Assembly (NCBI GenBank): GCA_023565505.1
Contig: JAIMBI010000026.1
Coordinates: forward strand, 1-50,431
DNA from: Actinomycetes bacterium
GTDB lineage: Bacteria; Bacillota; Sulfobacillia; Sulfobacillales; JAIMBI01
Reading direction: 5' to 3'
Length of the DNA stretch: 50,431 nt
Both the position numbers and the translations under genes were made by a program. The notes below the pieces were generated by a model, which was given only the letters and a program-made list of their open reading frames with translations, made no database searches and was not told where the DNA came from. Of this stretch, positions 31,324-43,404 are shown piece after piece. The first letter of the stretch is position 1. Each line of letters starts with the position of its first letter.

Positions 31324-33065
31324 CCCTCCCCTCGTTCCGCCTGTTTGGCGGCGCGAATCCGCGGCCAAAGCCGCCGAATCTCCGCTTCCAGCTCGGCGTC
31401 CAACGGCCCCTGGGCCGCGCGCGCCTGCAACGTGTTCCAACGCTCCTCGTCCCACTTCCGGCGCAGTCGCTCCACCACCGTGGCCAGCGCCGACCGGGGC
31501 CAGTCGATGTCCTCCGCCAGGGCGGCGGTGGCCAGCTCCCGCGCCGGCGGCGGAAGCGTCTCCACCCACAGGGCGACGGGCATGCGCCCGACGTCCTCCC
31601 AGTGCTCGATGATGCCGACCCACCGGGGATCGCTACAGAGTTCGGGAAGAGTCGTCAAAACCCCTTCCAGCCCATCAGGAAATTGTAGCAACAATCCCAG
31701 CAAGATGATCCCATCATCCGGGAGCCCATTTTTTTCCTGGCGCCGTCCCATATTATGCCGGGAATTTCTTGAATTATTCCCAGCCCCTTGCCCTCTGCGG
31801 AGAGCCTGTGCTATCGTCTTATGATCCAAGGCCCAGACTCGCTCTACGAGCTGGAGGAAGCCCGCCCGTTCCACCGGGTCCGCCACCGCCTCGATGAGCG
31901 GCATCAGGGCACGGAGCGCCTTGGCCTTCTCCGCCGCTCCCACGCGCACGGCGTAGGCCTCCTGCCGGATGCGCCGGGCGAGGTACGGCTCCGCCGCCGC
32001 GTAGGCCCGGCGGATGGCCTCCGGTCCCGCCCGGGCCAAGCTCTCGTCCAGGTCCTTGCCCACCGGCACCTCCATCACGTACACCGACAGGCCCGTCTGG
32101 GCGAGGACGACGAAAGCGCGCGCGGCGGCCTCCGCCCCCGCCGCGTCGCGGTCGTAGCAGAGAATCACCCGGTCCGCGAAACGTGCCAGATACCGGGCGT
32201 GGTCGGCGGTCAGGGCCGTCCCGAGCGAGGCCACGGCACTGGTGACGCCGGCCCGATGGGCGGCCAGGACGTCGAAGTAGCCCTCCACCACGACCGGCGG
32301 GGCCGTCCGCCACGCCTCCCGGGCCCACCGCGCGCCGAAGAGGACCTGCCCCTTCTGGAAGACCGGGGTGTCCGGCAGGTTGAGGTACTTCGGCTCCTCG
32401 CCGCCCAGCGCCCGACCGCCGAACCCCACGACCCGCCCGTCCGGATCGTGGATGGGAAACACCAGACGGTGACGGAGCCGGTCGTAGGCGCCTCCCTGGG
32501 CCCGGCGGACCAGGACCCCCGCCTCGACCGCCTCCTCCACCGTGAAGCCCGCCCGGTCCAGGGCGACGGCCAGGGCGTCCCAGCCGTCGGGGGCGTAGCC
32601 GAGTTCGAACCGCTCGGCCCACTCCGCCGGGACGCCCCGCTCGTGAAGGTATGCCCGGGCGGCCCGCCCCCTTTCCGAGTCGGCCAACCACGCCCGGTAC
32701 CGCCGCGCCGCCTCGGCCAACACGGCCAGCAGCCGCGCCCGCCGACCGGGGCGACCGGTCTCGCCCTCGAGCGGGATCCCCGCCCGCTCGGCGAGATAGG
32801 CGAGCGCCTCCGGAAACGTCCGCCCGTCGCGCCGCATCACGTAGGTGAAGACGTTGCCCCCGGTGCGGCACCCAAAGCAATAGAACAGCTGGCGCTCGGG
32901 ATCCACGGAGAACGACGGCGTCTTCTCCGCATGGAACGGGCAGAGTCCCCAGAGTTTCTTGCCGCGGCGGCGCAGCACCACCGTCTCGCCCACGACGGCG
33001 ACGAGATCCGACGCCTGCTGCACCCGCGCGACGACATCCGGTCCGCCCGGCCGACCCACGATCAT
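31320..33065 (-). CDS. dnaG: DNA primase
   Basis: 581 residues. The CHC2 zinc finger has C42, H45, C63 and C66 ([13 protein letters not shown] to FYCFGC). The primase core has [21 protein letters not shown] and the TOPRIM acids in [26 protein letters not shown] and [10 protein letters not shown]. Residues about 421-475, between core and helicase-binding domain, are coded by a conspicuously AT-richer stretch (around 31650-31795) with unusual AAT/TTG/TCA codons. ATG 33065 directly follows a G-run that acts as ribosome site. It makes RNA primers at the fork. It overlaps rpoD by 4 bp. Confidence 0.96.
   Translation of the reverse strand: MIVGRPGGPDVVARVQQASDLVAVVGETVVLRRRGKKLWGLCPFHAEKTPSFSVDPERQLFYCFGCRTGGNVFTYVMRRDGRTFPEALAYLAERAGIPLEGETGRPGRRARLLAVLAEAARRYRAWLADSERGRAARAYLHERGVPAEWAERFELGYAPDGWDALAVALDRAGFTVEEAVEAGVLVRRAQGGAYDRLRHRLVFPIHDPDGRVVGFGGRALGGEEPKYLNLPDTPVFQKGQVLFGARWAREAWRTAPPVVVEGYFDVLAAHRAGVTSAVASLGTALTADHARYLARFADRVILCYDRDAAGAEAAARAFVVLAQTGLSVYVMEVPVGKDLDESLARAGPEAIRRAYAAAEPYLARRIRQEAYAVRVGAAEKAKALRALMPLIEAVADPVERAGFLQLVERVWALDHKTIAQALRRGQGAGNNSRNSRHNMGRRQEKNGLPDDGIILLGLLLQFPDGLEGVLTTLPELCSDPRWVGIIEHWEDVGRMPVALWVETLPPPARELATAALAEDIDWPRSALATVVERLRRKWDEERWNTLQARAAQGPLDAELEAEIRRLWPRIRAAKQAERGEG
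31682..31687 (-). promoter_or_regulatory. Possible internal -10 box within dnaG, toward rpoD
   Basis: The minus strand reads TACAAT inside the AT-rich patch of dnaG, about 360 nt before rpoD. Internal promoters for sigA inside dnaG are known in Bacillus. No clear -35 or SigH-type match was found, so this is weak. Confidence 0.25.
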
Positions 33066-33123
33066 CCCCCCTCGAGTCGTTCGCGGCCGGCCGCCCCGTT
33101 CCTGCCGACCCGAGGGGCGGGGC

Positions 33124-35750
<2,627 letters not shown>

Positions 35751-35754
<4 letters not shown>

Positions 35755-36563
35755 CGCGCTTCTCCTTCCCGTTTCACGATCTCCAGGATGCGGCTGGCCG
35801 TCTCCTCCACCGCGTGATTGCTCACGTCCACGACCTCGCACCCGATGCGACGATACACGTCCCAGGCATAGTCCAGTTCCTGCATGATCCGATCCAGGCT
35901 GGCGTACGGCGACGTGGCGGACAAGCCCAGCGCCTTGAGCCGCTGGCGCCGGATCTGAACCAAAAGCTCCGGATCGATGATGAGTCCCACACACTTCTTG
36001 CGGGCCGGCCCCAGGATCTCCGGCGGCACGGGCACCTCGGGCACCAGGGGGATGTTGGCTACCTTGAGCCGGTGGTTCGCCAAGTAGAGGCTCACGGGCG
36101 TCTTCGAGGTGCGCGAGACGCCCAGAATCACGACGTCGGCCAGGAGCGCCCCCGACGGATCCTTGCCGTCGTCGTATTTGACGGCGAATTCGATGGCCTC
36201 CACGCGATCAAAATACTCGCGGTCGAGCCGGTGGGACAATCCCGGAATGAGCTTGGGCTTTCTGCCGAGCACCCGCTCGAAGGTGTCGAGGAGCGGTCCC
36301 ATCAGGTCCACGGCCGGAACCCCGGCCGCCGCCGCCGCCTCGTTGAGGTACCGGCGCAACTCCGGCTTCACCAGGGTGAACACCAGCACCGACGGTCCCG
36401 ACCGGGCCCACCCCACCGCCCGGTCGATGGCCTCCGTGCCGGAGACGTGGTGCACCCGCACCACGCGGATCCCGTCCGGATCGTCGTGGAACTGGATGGC
36501 CGCCCCCCGCACCACCTGCTCGGCCGTCTCACCGAGGGAGTCGGAGAGCACGTAGACAGTCAT
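35751..36563 (-). CDS. yqfL: PPDK regulatory protein (DUF299 kinase/pyrophosphorylase)
   Basis: 270 residues of the bifunctional family that inactivates PPDK by ADP-dependent threonine phosphorylation and reactivates it by phosphate-dependent dephosphorylation. It begins [18 protein letters not shown]. The P-loop-like segment is ILGVSRTSKTPVSLYLA, followed by KVANIPLVPEVPVPPEI and the GLIIDPELLVQIRRQRL helix, all family marks. ATG 36561-36563 overlaps the glyS stop (ATGA). The target ppdK directly follows, which makes the assignment to PPDK rather than PEP synthase very likely. Confidence 0.94.
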
Positions 36564-38626
36564 GGTGCCCCTCCGGGCCGCCCGCCGGCGGCCTCGCCGG
36601 TCACCCGCGTGAGATCCGCCCCGCGCCGGAGGAAACGCCCCACCGCGGCCAGCAGGCCCAACCGGCGCGCCCGCACCGCCGGGTCGGGGTCCATCACCAG
36701 GACGGCGTCGAAGAAGCGGTCGACCGGGCCTCGGAGCGCCCGCGCCGCCTCCCAGTACGCGTCCCACCGTCCGTCGGCGGAGGCCGCCTCGGCGGCGGCG
36801 AGCGCGTCCGCCAGATCCCGCTCCGGACCGACCGGCCAGCCGCCGCCCACGGCCGGCTCCGCATCCCCCGCGATGTGCGCCACGCGCTTGAACGTGGTGA
36901 GCACCCCGCCGAACTCACCCGCCCGGGACCATTCCACCAGCGTGGCGAGCCGGTTCCGCAAAGAATCCCACGGCGCGTCGGCGGCCAACACCGCGTCCAC
37001 CAGGTCCCCGCGGGCCTCCTCGGCCAGCCAGGCGCGCACCCGGGCGGTCACGAAGTCCACCACCGCCCGGACCCGCTCGGGCGTCGCCGCGTCAAGCATC
37101 CCCAGGGCGGCGGCGGCCAGCTCGCCCACGGGTACGGCGGCGAGCCGCCCGTCGATGAGGATCCGGGCCGCCCCCAAGGCCGCCCGGCGCAGGGCGAAGG
37201 GGTCCTCCGACCCGGTCGGCTTGAGCCCCGCCACCTCCGCTCCGGCCAGGGCGTCCAGCCGGTCGAGGAGCGCGAGCGCCTGCCCCACCCGGGTCGCGGG
37301 CAAGGCGTCGGCCGCCGACTGCGGGCGGTAGTGCTCCCCGACGGCCCGCGCCACGGCTTCGGGTTCCCCGTCGGCCGCCGCGTAAATGCCCCCCATGATC
37401 CCCTGCAGCTCGGGGAATTCGCCGACCACGTGGGTGAGCAGATCCGCCTTGGCCAACTCGGCCGCCCGCACCAACCACCCGGTCTCCTCCGCCGTCAGGC
37501 CGAGCCGTGGGCCCAACTCGGCCCCGAGCCGCATCAGGCGTCGCACCTTCTCCCCCATGGTGCCGAGCCGCGCGTGGAGCACCACCCCGTCCAGTCCCGG
37601 CACCCGCGCGGCCAACGGCGTGCGCCGGTCCTCGCGCCAGAAGAACACGGCATCTGCCAACCGGGCGCGCAAGACCTTCTCGTTGCCGGCGATCACCCGC
37701 GCGAGGTCGAGCCCGGTCCCGTTCCGCACCCCCACGAAGGCCGGCAGCATGCGCTCGCCCGCCTTGACGGGGAAGTACCGCTGGTGCTTCTCCATGGCCG
37801 TCTCCAGGATGGGGGCGGGCACCTCGAGGTACGCCGGGTCGAACCGGCCGAGGAAGGGCACCGGCCACTCCACCAAGTCGGCCACCTCCGCCAGCAGCGC
37901 CGGCGGCGCCGCCAGCTCGCCGCCGGCCTCCCGGGCTAACGCCGACCCGTCCCGGAGGATGACGCCCTCGCGGGCGGCCGGATCCGGCTCCACACCGAGG
38001 TCGCGCAGCACCGAGCGGTACACGGCGGCGTCCGGAACGGGATGCGGCCCCGGGGCGTCGGTACGGTTGCCGTACGTGATCCGGTCCGCCCGGACGCCGA
38101 AGAGCGTCACCGCCTCGAGCACCTTGTCCCCGAGCAGGGCCACGACCCACCGGACCGGCCGGATGAAGCGCACGTCGTCCGCCGTCCAGCGCATCGTCCT
38201 GGGCGGCGCCAAGCGCTCGCCGGCCTGGACCAGGACCCGCGGCAGCACCGCGGCGGCCGGCTCCGCGGAGGTGGTGACTTCGGCCACGACGTAGCCGGCG
38301 TCCTCGCCGCGGCCCCGCGTCAGCGCCTCGACGGGGACGCCCAACCGGCGGGCGAAGCCTTCGGCCGCCCGCGTCGGCCGCCCGACGGCATCGTAGGCCA
38401 CGTGCCACGCGGGGCCGCGGACCGTCCGCGTCTGGCGGCGCTGATGCTCGGCCACCCGGCCGAGGAGGACGAGCCGCCGGGGCGTCCCCAACGCCTCCAG
38501 GTCAGCCACCTCCAGCCGTTCGGCGGCGAAACCCTCCCGCGCGGCGGCCTCCAGCTGCGCCACCAGGGGTCGGAGGTAGGCGCTCGGGATTTCTTCCACC
38601 CCAATCTCCAGGACGAAGGGGATCAC
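36560..38626 (-). CDS. glyS: Glycyl-tRNA synthetase beta subunit
   Basis: 688 residues. The start is GTG 38624-38626, overlapping glyQ as GTGA. It begins [17 protein letters not shown], the family N-terminus. Mid-protein [32 protein letters not shown] and [13 protein letters not shown] are typical, as is [22 protein letters not shown] of the HD-like part. A C-terminal anticodon-binding domain completes it, ending near the [22 protein letters not shown] segment. It forms the alpha2beta2 enzyme with GlyQ and recognises tRNA-Gly. Confidence 0.96.
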   Translation of the reverse strand: MIPFVLEIGVEEIPSAYLRPLVAQLEAAAREGFAAERLEVADLEALGTPRRLVLLGRVAEHQRRQTRTVRGPAWHVAYDAVGRPTRAAEGFARRLGVPVEALTRGRGEDAGYVVAEVTTSAEPAAAVLPRVLVQAGERLAPPRTMRWTADDVRFIRPVRWVVALLGDKVLEAVTLFGVRADRITYGNRTDAPGPHPVPDAAVYRSVLRDLGVEPDPAAREGVILRDGSALAREAGGELAAPPALLAEVADLVEWPVPFLGRFDPAYLEVPAPILETAMEKHQRYFPVKAGERMLPAFVGVRNGTGLDLARVIAGNEKVLRARLADAVFFWREDRRTPLAARVPGLDGVVLHARLGTMGEKVRRLMRLGAELGPRLGLTAEETGWLVRAAELAKADLLTHVVGEFPELQGIMGGIYAAADGEPEAVARAVGEHYRPQSAADALPATRVGQALALLDRLDALAGAEVAGLKPTGSEDPFALRRAALGAARILIDGRLAAVPVGELAAAALGMLDAATPERVRAVVDFVTARVRAWLAEEARGDLVDAVLAADAPWDSLRNRLATLVEWSRAGEFGGVLTTFKRVAHIAGDAEPAVGGGWPVGPERDLADALAAAEAASADGRWDAYWEAARALRGPVDRFFDAVLVMDPDPAVRARRLGLLAAVGRFLRRGADLTRVTGEAAGGRPGGAP

Positions 38627-39486
38627 GAGACGCTCACCGCCTCCGGGTACCTGAGCCTCAGCCAGCCCTCGGCCGCCCGGCGGGCGAGCGCCCGCACCCG
38701 GGCCAGGTGCGCCTGGCGCTCGGTGACCGAGATGGCCCCCCGTGCGTCCAGCATGTTGAAGAAGTGGGAGGCCTTGAGCACCCACTCGTAGCCGGGGTAC
38801 ACCAGCTGCTGCTCCAGAAGCCGCGCCGCCTCCCGCTCCGCCATGGCGAACCACGTGTGCAGCAGGTCCGGATCCGCCTGCTCGAAGTTGTAGGTCGCCT
38901 GTTCGAACTCCGGCCGGCGCCACAGGTCGGCGTAGGTCACCCCCGGCGCCCACTCGATGGACCAGATGTCGTCGGTGCCCGCCAGATAGCTGGTGAGCCG
39001 CTCGATGCCGTACGTGATCTCCGCCGACGGCGGACGGCAGTCGAATCCCCCCACCTGCTGGAAGTAGGTGAACTGAGTGATCTCCATCCCGTCGAGCCAC
39101 ACCTCCCAGCCGAGACCCCAGGCCCCGAGGCTCGGCGCCTCCCAGTTGTCCTCGACGAAGCGCACGTCGTGGTGGCGGCGGTCGAGGCCCAGGGCCTCGA
39201 GACTGGCGAGATAGCGCTCGACCACGTCGTCGGGTGCCGGTTTCAGAATCACCTGGTACTGGAAGTGCTGATAGACCCGGTTGGGGTTGTCCCCGTAACG
39301 GCCGTCCACCGGCCGTCGGCTCGGTTCGACGTACGCCACCCGCCACGGCTCCGGTCCCAGCACCCGGAAGAAGGTGAGGGGGTTCATTGTGCCGGCCCCC
39401 TTCTCCACGTCGTAGGGCAGCCCGATGAGGCAGCCCTCCGCCTCCCAGAACGCCGACAGCCGGCGAATCACTTCCTGGACGGTCAA
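38623..39486 (-). CDS. glyQ: Glycyl-tRNA synthetase alpha subunit
   Basis: 287 residues, the catalytic class II core that makes glycyl-adenylate. It begins [20 protein letters not shown], then [18 protein letters not shown] and [23 protein letters not shown] (motif 2 region). [18 protein letters not shown] and EITYGIERL (motif 3) follow. The start is taken as TTG 39484-39486, because TTGA overlaps the recO stop, AAGGA lies just upstream, and family proteins begin at this point; an upstream reading adds only Gly/Arg. No T-box was found ahead of it. Confidence 0.95.
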   Translation of the reverse strand: MTVQEVIRRLSAFWEAEGCLIGLPYDVEKGAGTMNPLTFFRVLGPEPWRVAYVEPSRRPVDGRYGDNPNRVYQHFQYQVILKPAPDDVVERYLASLEALGLDRRHHDVRFVEDNWEAPSLGAWGLGWEVWLDGMEITQFTYFQQVGGFDCRPPSAEITYGIERLTSYLAGTDDIWSIEWAPGVTYADLWRRPEFEQATYNFEQADPDLLHTWFAMAEREAARLLEQQLVYPGYEWVLKASHFFNMLDARGAISVTERQAHLARVRALARRAAEGWLRLRYPEAVSVS

Positions 39487-40244
39487 TCCTTGCCCTCCTC
39501 CACCTCTGGCCACGCCACCTGGTCGTAGACCCGGAACGCCCGCGGCACCCGCCCGACGTGCGCGACGACGAAGTCACGCACCCACCGCTCCACCTCGGCG
39601 GCGGCGCCGGGCGGGGCGGGTCGGCTTCCCCACGCCGCCGGCTGCTCGCCGTCGACATGCCGGAGCCACGCGAGACTCGCGGGGCGGGCCGGCCGGTCGC
39701 CCGCCGTCCGGCACCGGTGGCACACCGGTCCCGTCCCGGACCGCCAGGCGGCCTGCGCATCCAGCATCCGGCCACAGGCGGCGCAACGGGACGGATCGGG
39801 CTTCAAGCCCGCCTCCCGGAGCAGATGCCAAGCTGCCGCGACGAACACCTCGGCGGGCCGCCGGCCGCCGTCCAGGGCCTCGAGGGCCCCGACCAGAACC
39901 TGGAACGTGCCCGGCAGCGGGTCGTGCTCGGACGTCAGCTCGTCCACCAGATCGGCGCACATCGCCGCCCGCCCCATCCGTTCCAGGTCCTCCCGGACCC
40001 GGGGAAAGACGGTCTCGGGCTCCGCCCCGGTGACCGTCAGGAGCGCCGACCGCCCGACGTAGAGGTCCACCCGTGCCAAGGTCAGCGCCTGAAGCCCGGC
40101 CGCCATCCGGCTCTTCGGCGTCCGCACCCCCTTCGCCACGGCCGCCACCTTGCCCAGCCGCTCGGCGAAGAGGGTCACCAGGGCGTCCCGCTCCCGGTAC
40201 GGGCGGTGCCGCAGGACCACCGCGCGGTCGCGCTCGCGGCCCAC
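39483..40244 (-). CDS. recO: DNA repair protein RecO
   Basis: 253 residues. N-terminal OB fold with [35 protein letters not shown], read in pieces, the family start. A helical middle part is followed by a zinc finger with CAACG and CHRC (about residues 154-178). RecO anneals SSB-coated strands and helps RecR load RecA. GTG 40242-40244 is the start. It lies between era and glyQ, as in Bacillus, 9 bp after era. The C-terminal 60 residues are Pro/Ala-rich. Confidence 0.93.
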   Translation of the reverse strand: MGRERDRAVVLRHRPYRERDALVTLFAERLGKVAAVAKGVRTPKSRMAAGLQALTLARVDLYVGRSALLTVTGAEPETVFPRVREDLERMGRAAMCADLVDELTSEHDPLPGTFQVLVGALEALDGGRRPAEVFVAAAWHLLREAGLKPDPSRCAACGRMLDAQAAWRSGTGPVCHRCRTAGDRPARPASLAWLRHVDGEQPAAWGSRPAPPGAAAEVERWVRDFVVAHVGRVPRAFRVYDQVAWPEVEEGKD

Positions 40245-40253
40245 GGCCTCGCC

Positions 40254-41144
40254 TCAGCGGTCGGCCAGGCCGTAGCCGAACCGGCGCAGCCAGTCGTCGC
40301 GGTCGCGCCAGTGGCGTTGGGCCTTGACCCACAGCTCAAGGTACACGGGATGGCCCCACAACGTCTCCAGGTCCTCCCGGGCCCGCCGCCCGATCTCCTT
40401 CAGCATGCGCCCCTCCTCGCCGATAAGGATGCCGCGCTGGCTGTCCCGCTCCACGTAGATGGTGGCGCGCACGTAGGTGAGATCGGCCCGCCGGGGCACC
40501 TTCTCCTCCACCACCACCGCCACGGAGTGCGGCACCTCCTCCCGGGTGAGCTCCAGCACCTTTTCGCGGATCACCTCGGCGATCCAGACGTCCTCGGCCT
40601 GGTCGGTGACCATGTCGTCGGGAAACATCTGCGGCCCCTCCGGAAGGGCCTCGAACGCCGCGTCCTTCAGTTCGCCGACGCCCGCCCCCGTCAGGGCCGA
40701 CACCGGGAACACGGCCGCGTACGCCGCCAGCTCCCGGAACGGCGCCACGGCCACCCGCCAGTCGGACACCCGGTCGATCTTGTTCGCCACCAGCCAGGCC
40801 GGCGCATCGACACGGCGCACCACGTCGGCGACCCACCGGTCCTCCACGTGAAGCCCGCGCTCGAGATCCACCACGTGCCACACCAAGTCCACGTCCTTCG
40901 CCGCCGCCTGGGCGCTGCGCACCATATGATAGCCGAGGCGGGTGCGCGGGCGGTGGATGCCGGGCGTGTCCACCAACACCAACTCCCCGCGTTCCTCGTG
41001 CACGATGCCGCGGATGCGCTGCCGGGTGGTCTGCGGCTTGGGCGTCACGATGGCCACCTTGTGGCCGGTGAGCGCGTTGAGCAGGGTGGACTTGCCCACG
41101 TTGGGGCGTCCCAGCAGGGCCACGAACCCGCTTTTGTACGCCAT
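40254..41144 (-). CDS. era: GTPase Era
   Basis: 296 residues. G1 is GRPNVGKSTLLNAL, G2 lies near TTRQRIRGI, G3 is DTPGIHRP, G4 is NKIDRV and G5 is VSALTGAG. The C-terminal KH domain has the IGEEGRMLKEIGRRAREDLE RNA-binding loop. Era binds the 3' end of 16S rRNA and matures the small subunit. ATG 41142-41144 is the start. It follows the CBS-domain protein by 25 bp. Confidence 0.97.
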   Translation of the reverse strand: MAYKSGFVALLGRPNVGKSTLLNALTGHKVAIVTPKPQTTRQRIRGIVHEERGELVLVDTPGIHRPRTRLGYHMVRSAQAAAKDVDLVWHVVDLERGLHVEDRWVADVVRRVDAPAWLVANKIDRVSDWRVAVAPFRELAAYAAVFPVSALTGAGVGELKDAAFEALPEGPQMFPDDMVTDQAEDVWIAEVIREKVLELTREEVPHSVAVVVEEKVPRRADLTYVRATIYVERDSQRGILIGEEGRMLKEIGRRAREDLETLWGHPVYLELWVKAQRHWRDRDDWLRRFGYGLADR

Positions 41145-41169
41145 CTCCGCCCGTCTCCCCCGTGTCCCG

Positions 41170-42462
41170 TCAATGTCCTTCGGCGCCGTTCGGCGGGTGG
41201 CGCCGCACGACGACCCGGTTGACCCGGCGCCCCGTCACCTTCGCCGCCGTCAGTTCGAGTTCGCCGTACCGGACCGTCTCGCCCTCCACCGGCGCCCGTC
41301 CCAACAAGTGCAGGATGAGCCCGCCGAGGGTGTCGACATCCTCCTCGGGGACGTCGACGTCCCAACGCTCCTTCAACTCCCGGACCCCCACACGGCCGTC
41401 CGCCTCGAGCACGTTCGGCTCGAGTTCGCGCACCGGGACGTCCTCGCGGTCGTACTCGTCCTGGATCTCCCCGACGATCTCCTCGAACAGGTCCTCGATG
41501 GTGACCATGCCCGCCGTGCCCCCGAACTCGTCGAGGACGATGGCGATGTGGGTCCGCTCGCGGCGGAAGTCGGCCAGGAGCTCGTCGACCTTCTTGCTCT
41601 CGGGCACATAGAAGGCCGGCCGCATGAGCGTCTCGACCGGGGTGTCCAGCGGCTTCTCCTTGGCGAAGGCCAGGATGTCGCGGGCGTAGATGACGCCGAT
41701 GATGTCGTCGACGGTCTGGCGGAACACCGGGATCCGGGAGTGCCCCGCCTGGATCACCATGTCCCAGGCCTCGGCCAGGGTGGCCGTGTGCGGCAACGCC
41801 TTAATGTCGATGCGGGGTACCATCACCTCGCGCACCACTGTCTCGCCGAGGTCGAAGATGCCTTGGATCATCTGGCGTTCCTCCGCCTCGAGCAGCCCCT
41901 CCTCCTCCCCCACCTCGACGAGGGTCCGGATCTCGTCCTCGGTGATGAGCCGTCCGCCCTCGGCACGCCCCCCCAGGAGCCGGATGGATCCCACGCCGAC
42001 CGCGGTCAGCACGCGCACCAAGGGCGTGAAGATCCAGGCCGAGATCTCGAGGAAACGGGCCAGGCGGAGCGCCACGTGGTCGGGGTTGTGGGCGGCATAC
42101 GTCTTCGGGGTGATTTCCGCCACGAGCAGCACCACCACCGTCATCACGACGGTGGCGACGGTGACGCCGTCCGGCCCCAGCGCCTTGAGGAACAAGGCCG
42201 TCGCCACCGCGGACGCGGCGATGTTGGCGAGGTTGTTGCCGACGAGAACGGTGCCGAGGATCCGGTTGGGCTGTTCCACCATCCGCTCGACGACCCGGCC
42301 CCGGTCCAGCCCCAACTCCGCGAGGGCCCGGGCGCGGCCGCGGGACAGCGCCATCATGGCCGTCTCGGACATGGAGTAGAGCGCGGAGAACCCCACGAGC
42401 ACGAACAGCAGCACCAGGGGCCGCCAGTCGACCTGCCCGAGGGCGTGCCACACCTCTGTCAT
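41170..42462 (-). CDS. Hemolysin/CorC-type membrane protein with DUF21, CBS pair and CorC_HlyC domains
   Basis: 430 residues. Residues 10-170 are a DUF21/CNNM membrane domain with four hydrophobic segments and the SALYSMSETAMMALSR signature. Two CBS domains follow (around REVMVPRIDIKALPHTATL and ILAFAKEKPLDTPVETLMRPAFYVPESKKV). A C-terminal CorC_HlyC domain follows, with IAIVLDEFGGTAGMVTIEDLFEEIVGEIQDEYD as consecutive pieces. CNNM-type proteins are magnesium/cation exporters. ATG 42460-42462 starts 1 bp after the dgkA stop. In Clostridia such a gene is often found near era. Confidence 0.92.
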   Translation of the reverse strand: MTEVWHALGQVDWRPLVLLFVLVGFSALYSMSETAMMALSRGRARALAELGLDRGRVVERMVEQPNRILGTVLVGNNLANIAASAVATALFLKALGPDGVTVATVVMTVVVLLVAEITPKTYAAHNPDHVALRLARFLEISAWIFTPLVRVLTAVGVGSIRLLGGRAEGGRLITEDEIRTLVEVGEEEGLLEAEERQMIQGIFDLGETVVREVMVPRIDIKALPHTATLAEAWDMVIQAGHSRIPVFRQTVDDIIGVIYARDILAFAKEKPLDTPVETLMRPAFYVPESKKVDELLADFRRERTHIAIVLDEFGGTAGMVTIEDLFEEIVGEIQDEYDREDVPVRELEPNVLEADGRVGVRELKERWDVDVPEEDVDTLGGLILHLLGRAPVEGETVRYGELELTAAKVTGRRVNRVVVRRHPPNGAEGH

Positions 42463-42463
42463 G

Positions 42464-42952
42464 TCAGTCGGGACGTTCCTCCTCCTTGCCGCCGAGGGGC
42501 ACGCCGAACGCCACCCCGACGGCGACCACCAGCACGACCCCGAGCAGGGCCAGTCCGGCGGGGCGCCGGCTCCACCACAGCCCCAGCGCCCCCGGCAGTT
42601 GGGCCAGGCGCGGACCGAACACCCAGATCCCCAGCGCCAAGGCCCCCGCCGCCGCCAGCAGCACCGCCCCGGCGGCCACGTCCTTCGCCACCCGGGCCAA
42701 CGGGTGCATCCCCGGGCTGACGATGTCCACGACCGCCTCCACGGCGGTGTTCACCATCTCCGCGACCATGACCACCACGATGGCCGCCAGCACCAGGACG
42801 AAGTCGGCCGCCGGCAGCCGCAACACGGTCCCCAACACCACGGCGAGGGCGGCGAACACCGTGTGCCAGCGCATGTTCCGCTGCGTCCGAAAGGCATAGG
42901 CCAACCCCGCGAAGGCGAACCGGAACGACTCCGCCAGCGACCGCGACCGCAT
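42464..42952 (-). CDS. dgkA: Diacylglycerol/undecaprenol kinase (DgkA)
   Basis: 162 residues. The first 115 are the trimeric integral-membrane kinase: SFRFAFAGLAYAFRTQRNMRWH, then AEMVNTAVEAVVDIV with the catalytic glutamate, then AKDVAAGAVLLAA. The extra C-terminal 40 residues add one or two membrane helices and a charged end (GGKEEERPD). Gram-positive DgkA phosphorylates undecaprenol for cell-wall lipid recycling. The start overlaps the ybeY stop as TGATG. About 30-40 residues longer than typical. Confidence 0.93.
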   Translation of the reverse strand: MRSRSLAESFRFAFAGLAYAFRTQRNMRWHTVFAALAVVLGTVLRLPAADFVLVLAAIVVVMVAEMVNTAVEAVVDIVSPGMHPLARVAKDVAAGAVLLAAAGALALGIWVFGPRLAQLPGALGLWWSRRPAGLALLGVVLVVAVGVAFGVPLGGKEEERPD

Positions 42953-43404
42953 CAGTCCCGGCCGAGGCCGAGCGGTCGCAGAATCGCCTCGGTCCGGCCC
43001 ATCATCTCCGCCTCGTCCTCGGGCGTCTCGTGGTCGTAGCCCAGGAGGTGCAGGAATCCGTGCACCGTCAGGAACGCAATCTCCCGCCGTACGCTGTGGC
43101 CATAGGCCTCGGCCTGCAGTCGGGCCTGCTCGACGGACACCACGATGTCGCCCCACAGCTCTTCCCCCGCCGGGTCGTCCGCGAGCGGCTCGTCCCCCTC
43201 CCGCTGGGAGAAGGACAGCACGTCCGTCGGGCGGTCCTGGCCCCGCCACGTCCGGTTCAGCTCCCGGATGGTGGCGTTGTCGGTCAAAAGCACGCTCACT
43301 TCGCCCGTCACGCCCAGCGCGTCAGCCGCCGCGGTGAGCACCGCCCGAACCAGATCCGCCCATTCGCCGCACGACGCGGGTTGGCTGTCCACCCACACCT
43401 CCAC
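42952..43404 (-). CDS. ybeY: Endoribonuclease YbeY (rRNA maturation factor)
   Basis: 150 residues. The zinc motif HGFLHLLGYDH holds H115, H119 and H125. NRTWRGQDRPTDVLSFSQ upstream is the second conserved segment. It acts in 16S rRNA 3'-end processing and ribosome quality control. GTG 43402-43404 follows AAGGAG. Its first 83 bp overlap the 3' end of pgpH. Confidence 0.96.
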   Translation of the reverse strand: MEVWVDSQPASCGEWADLVRAVLTAAADALGVTGEVSVLLTDNATIRELNRTWRGQDRPTDVLSFSQREGDEPLADDPAGEELWGDIVVSVEQARLQAEAYGHSVRREIAFLTVHGFLHLLGYDHETPEDEAEMMGRTEAILRPLGLGRD

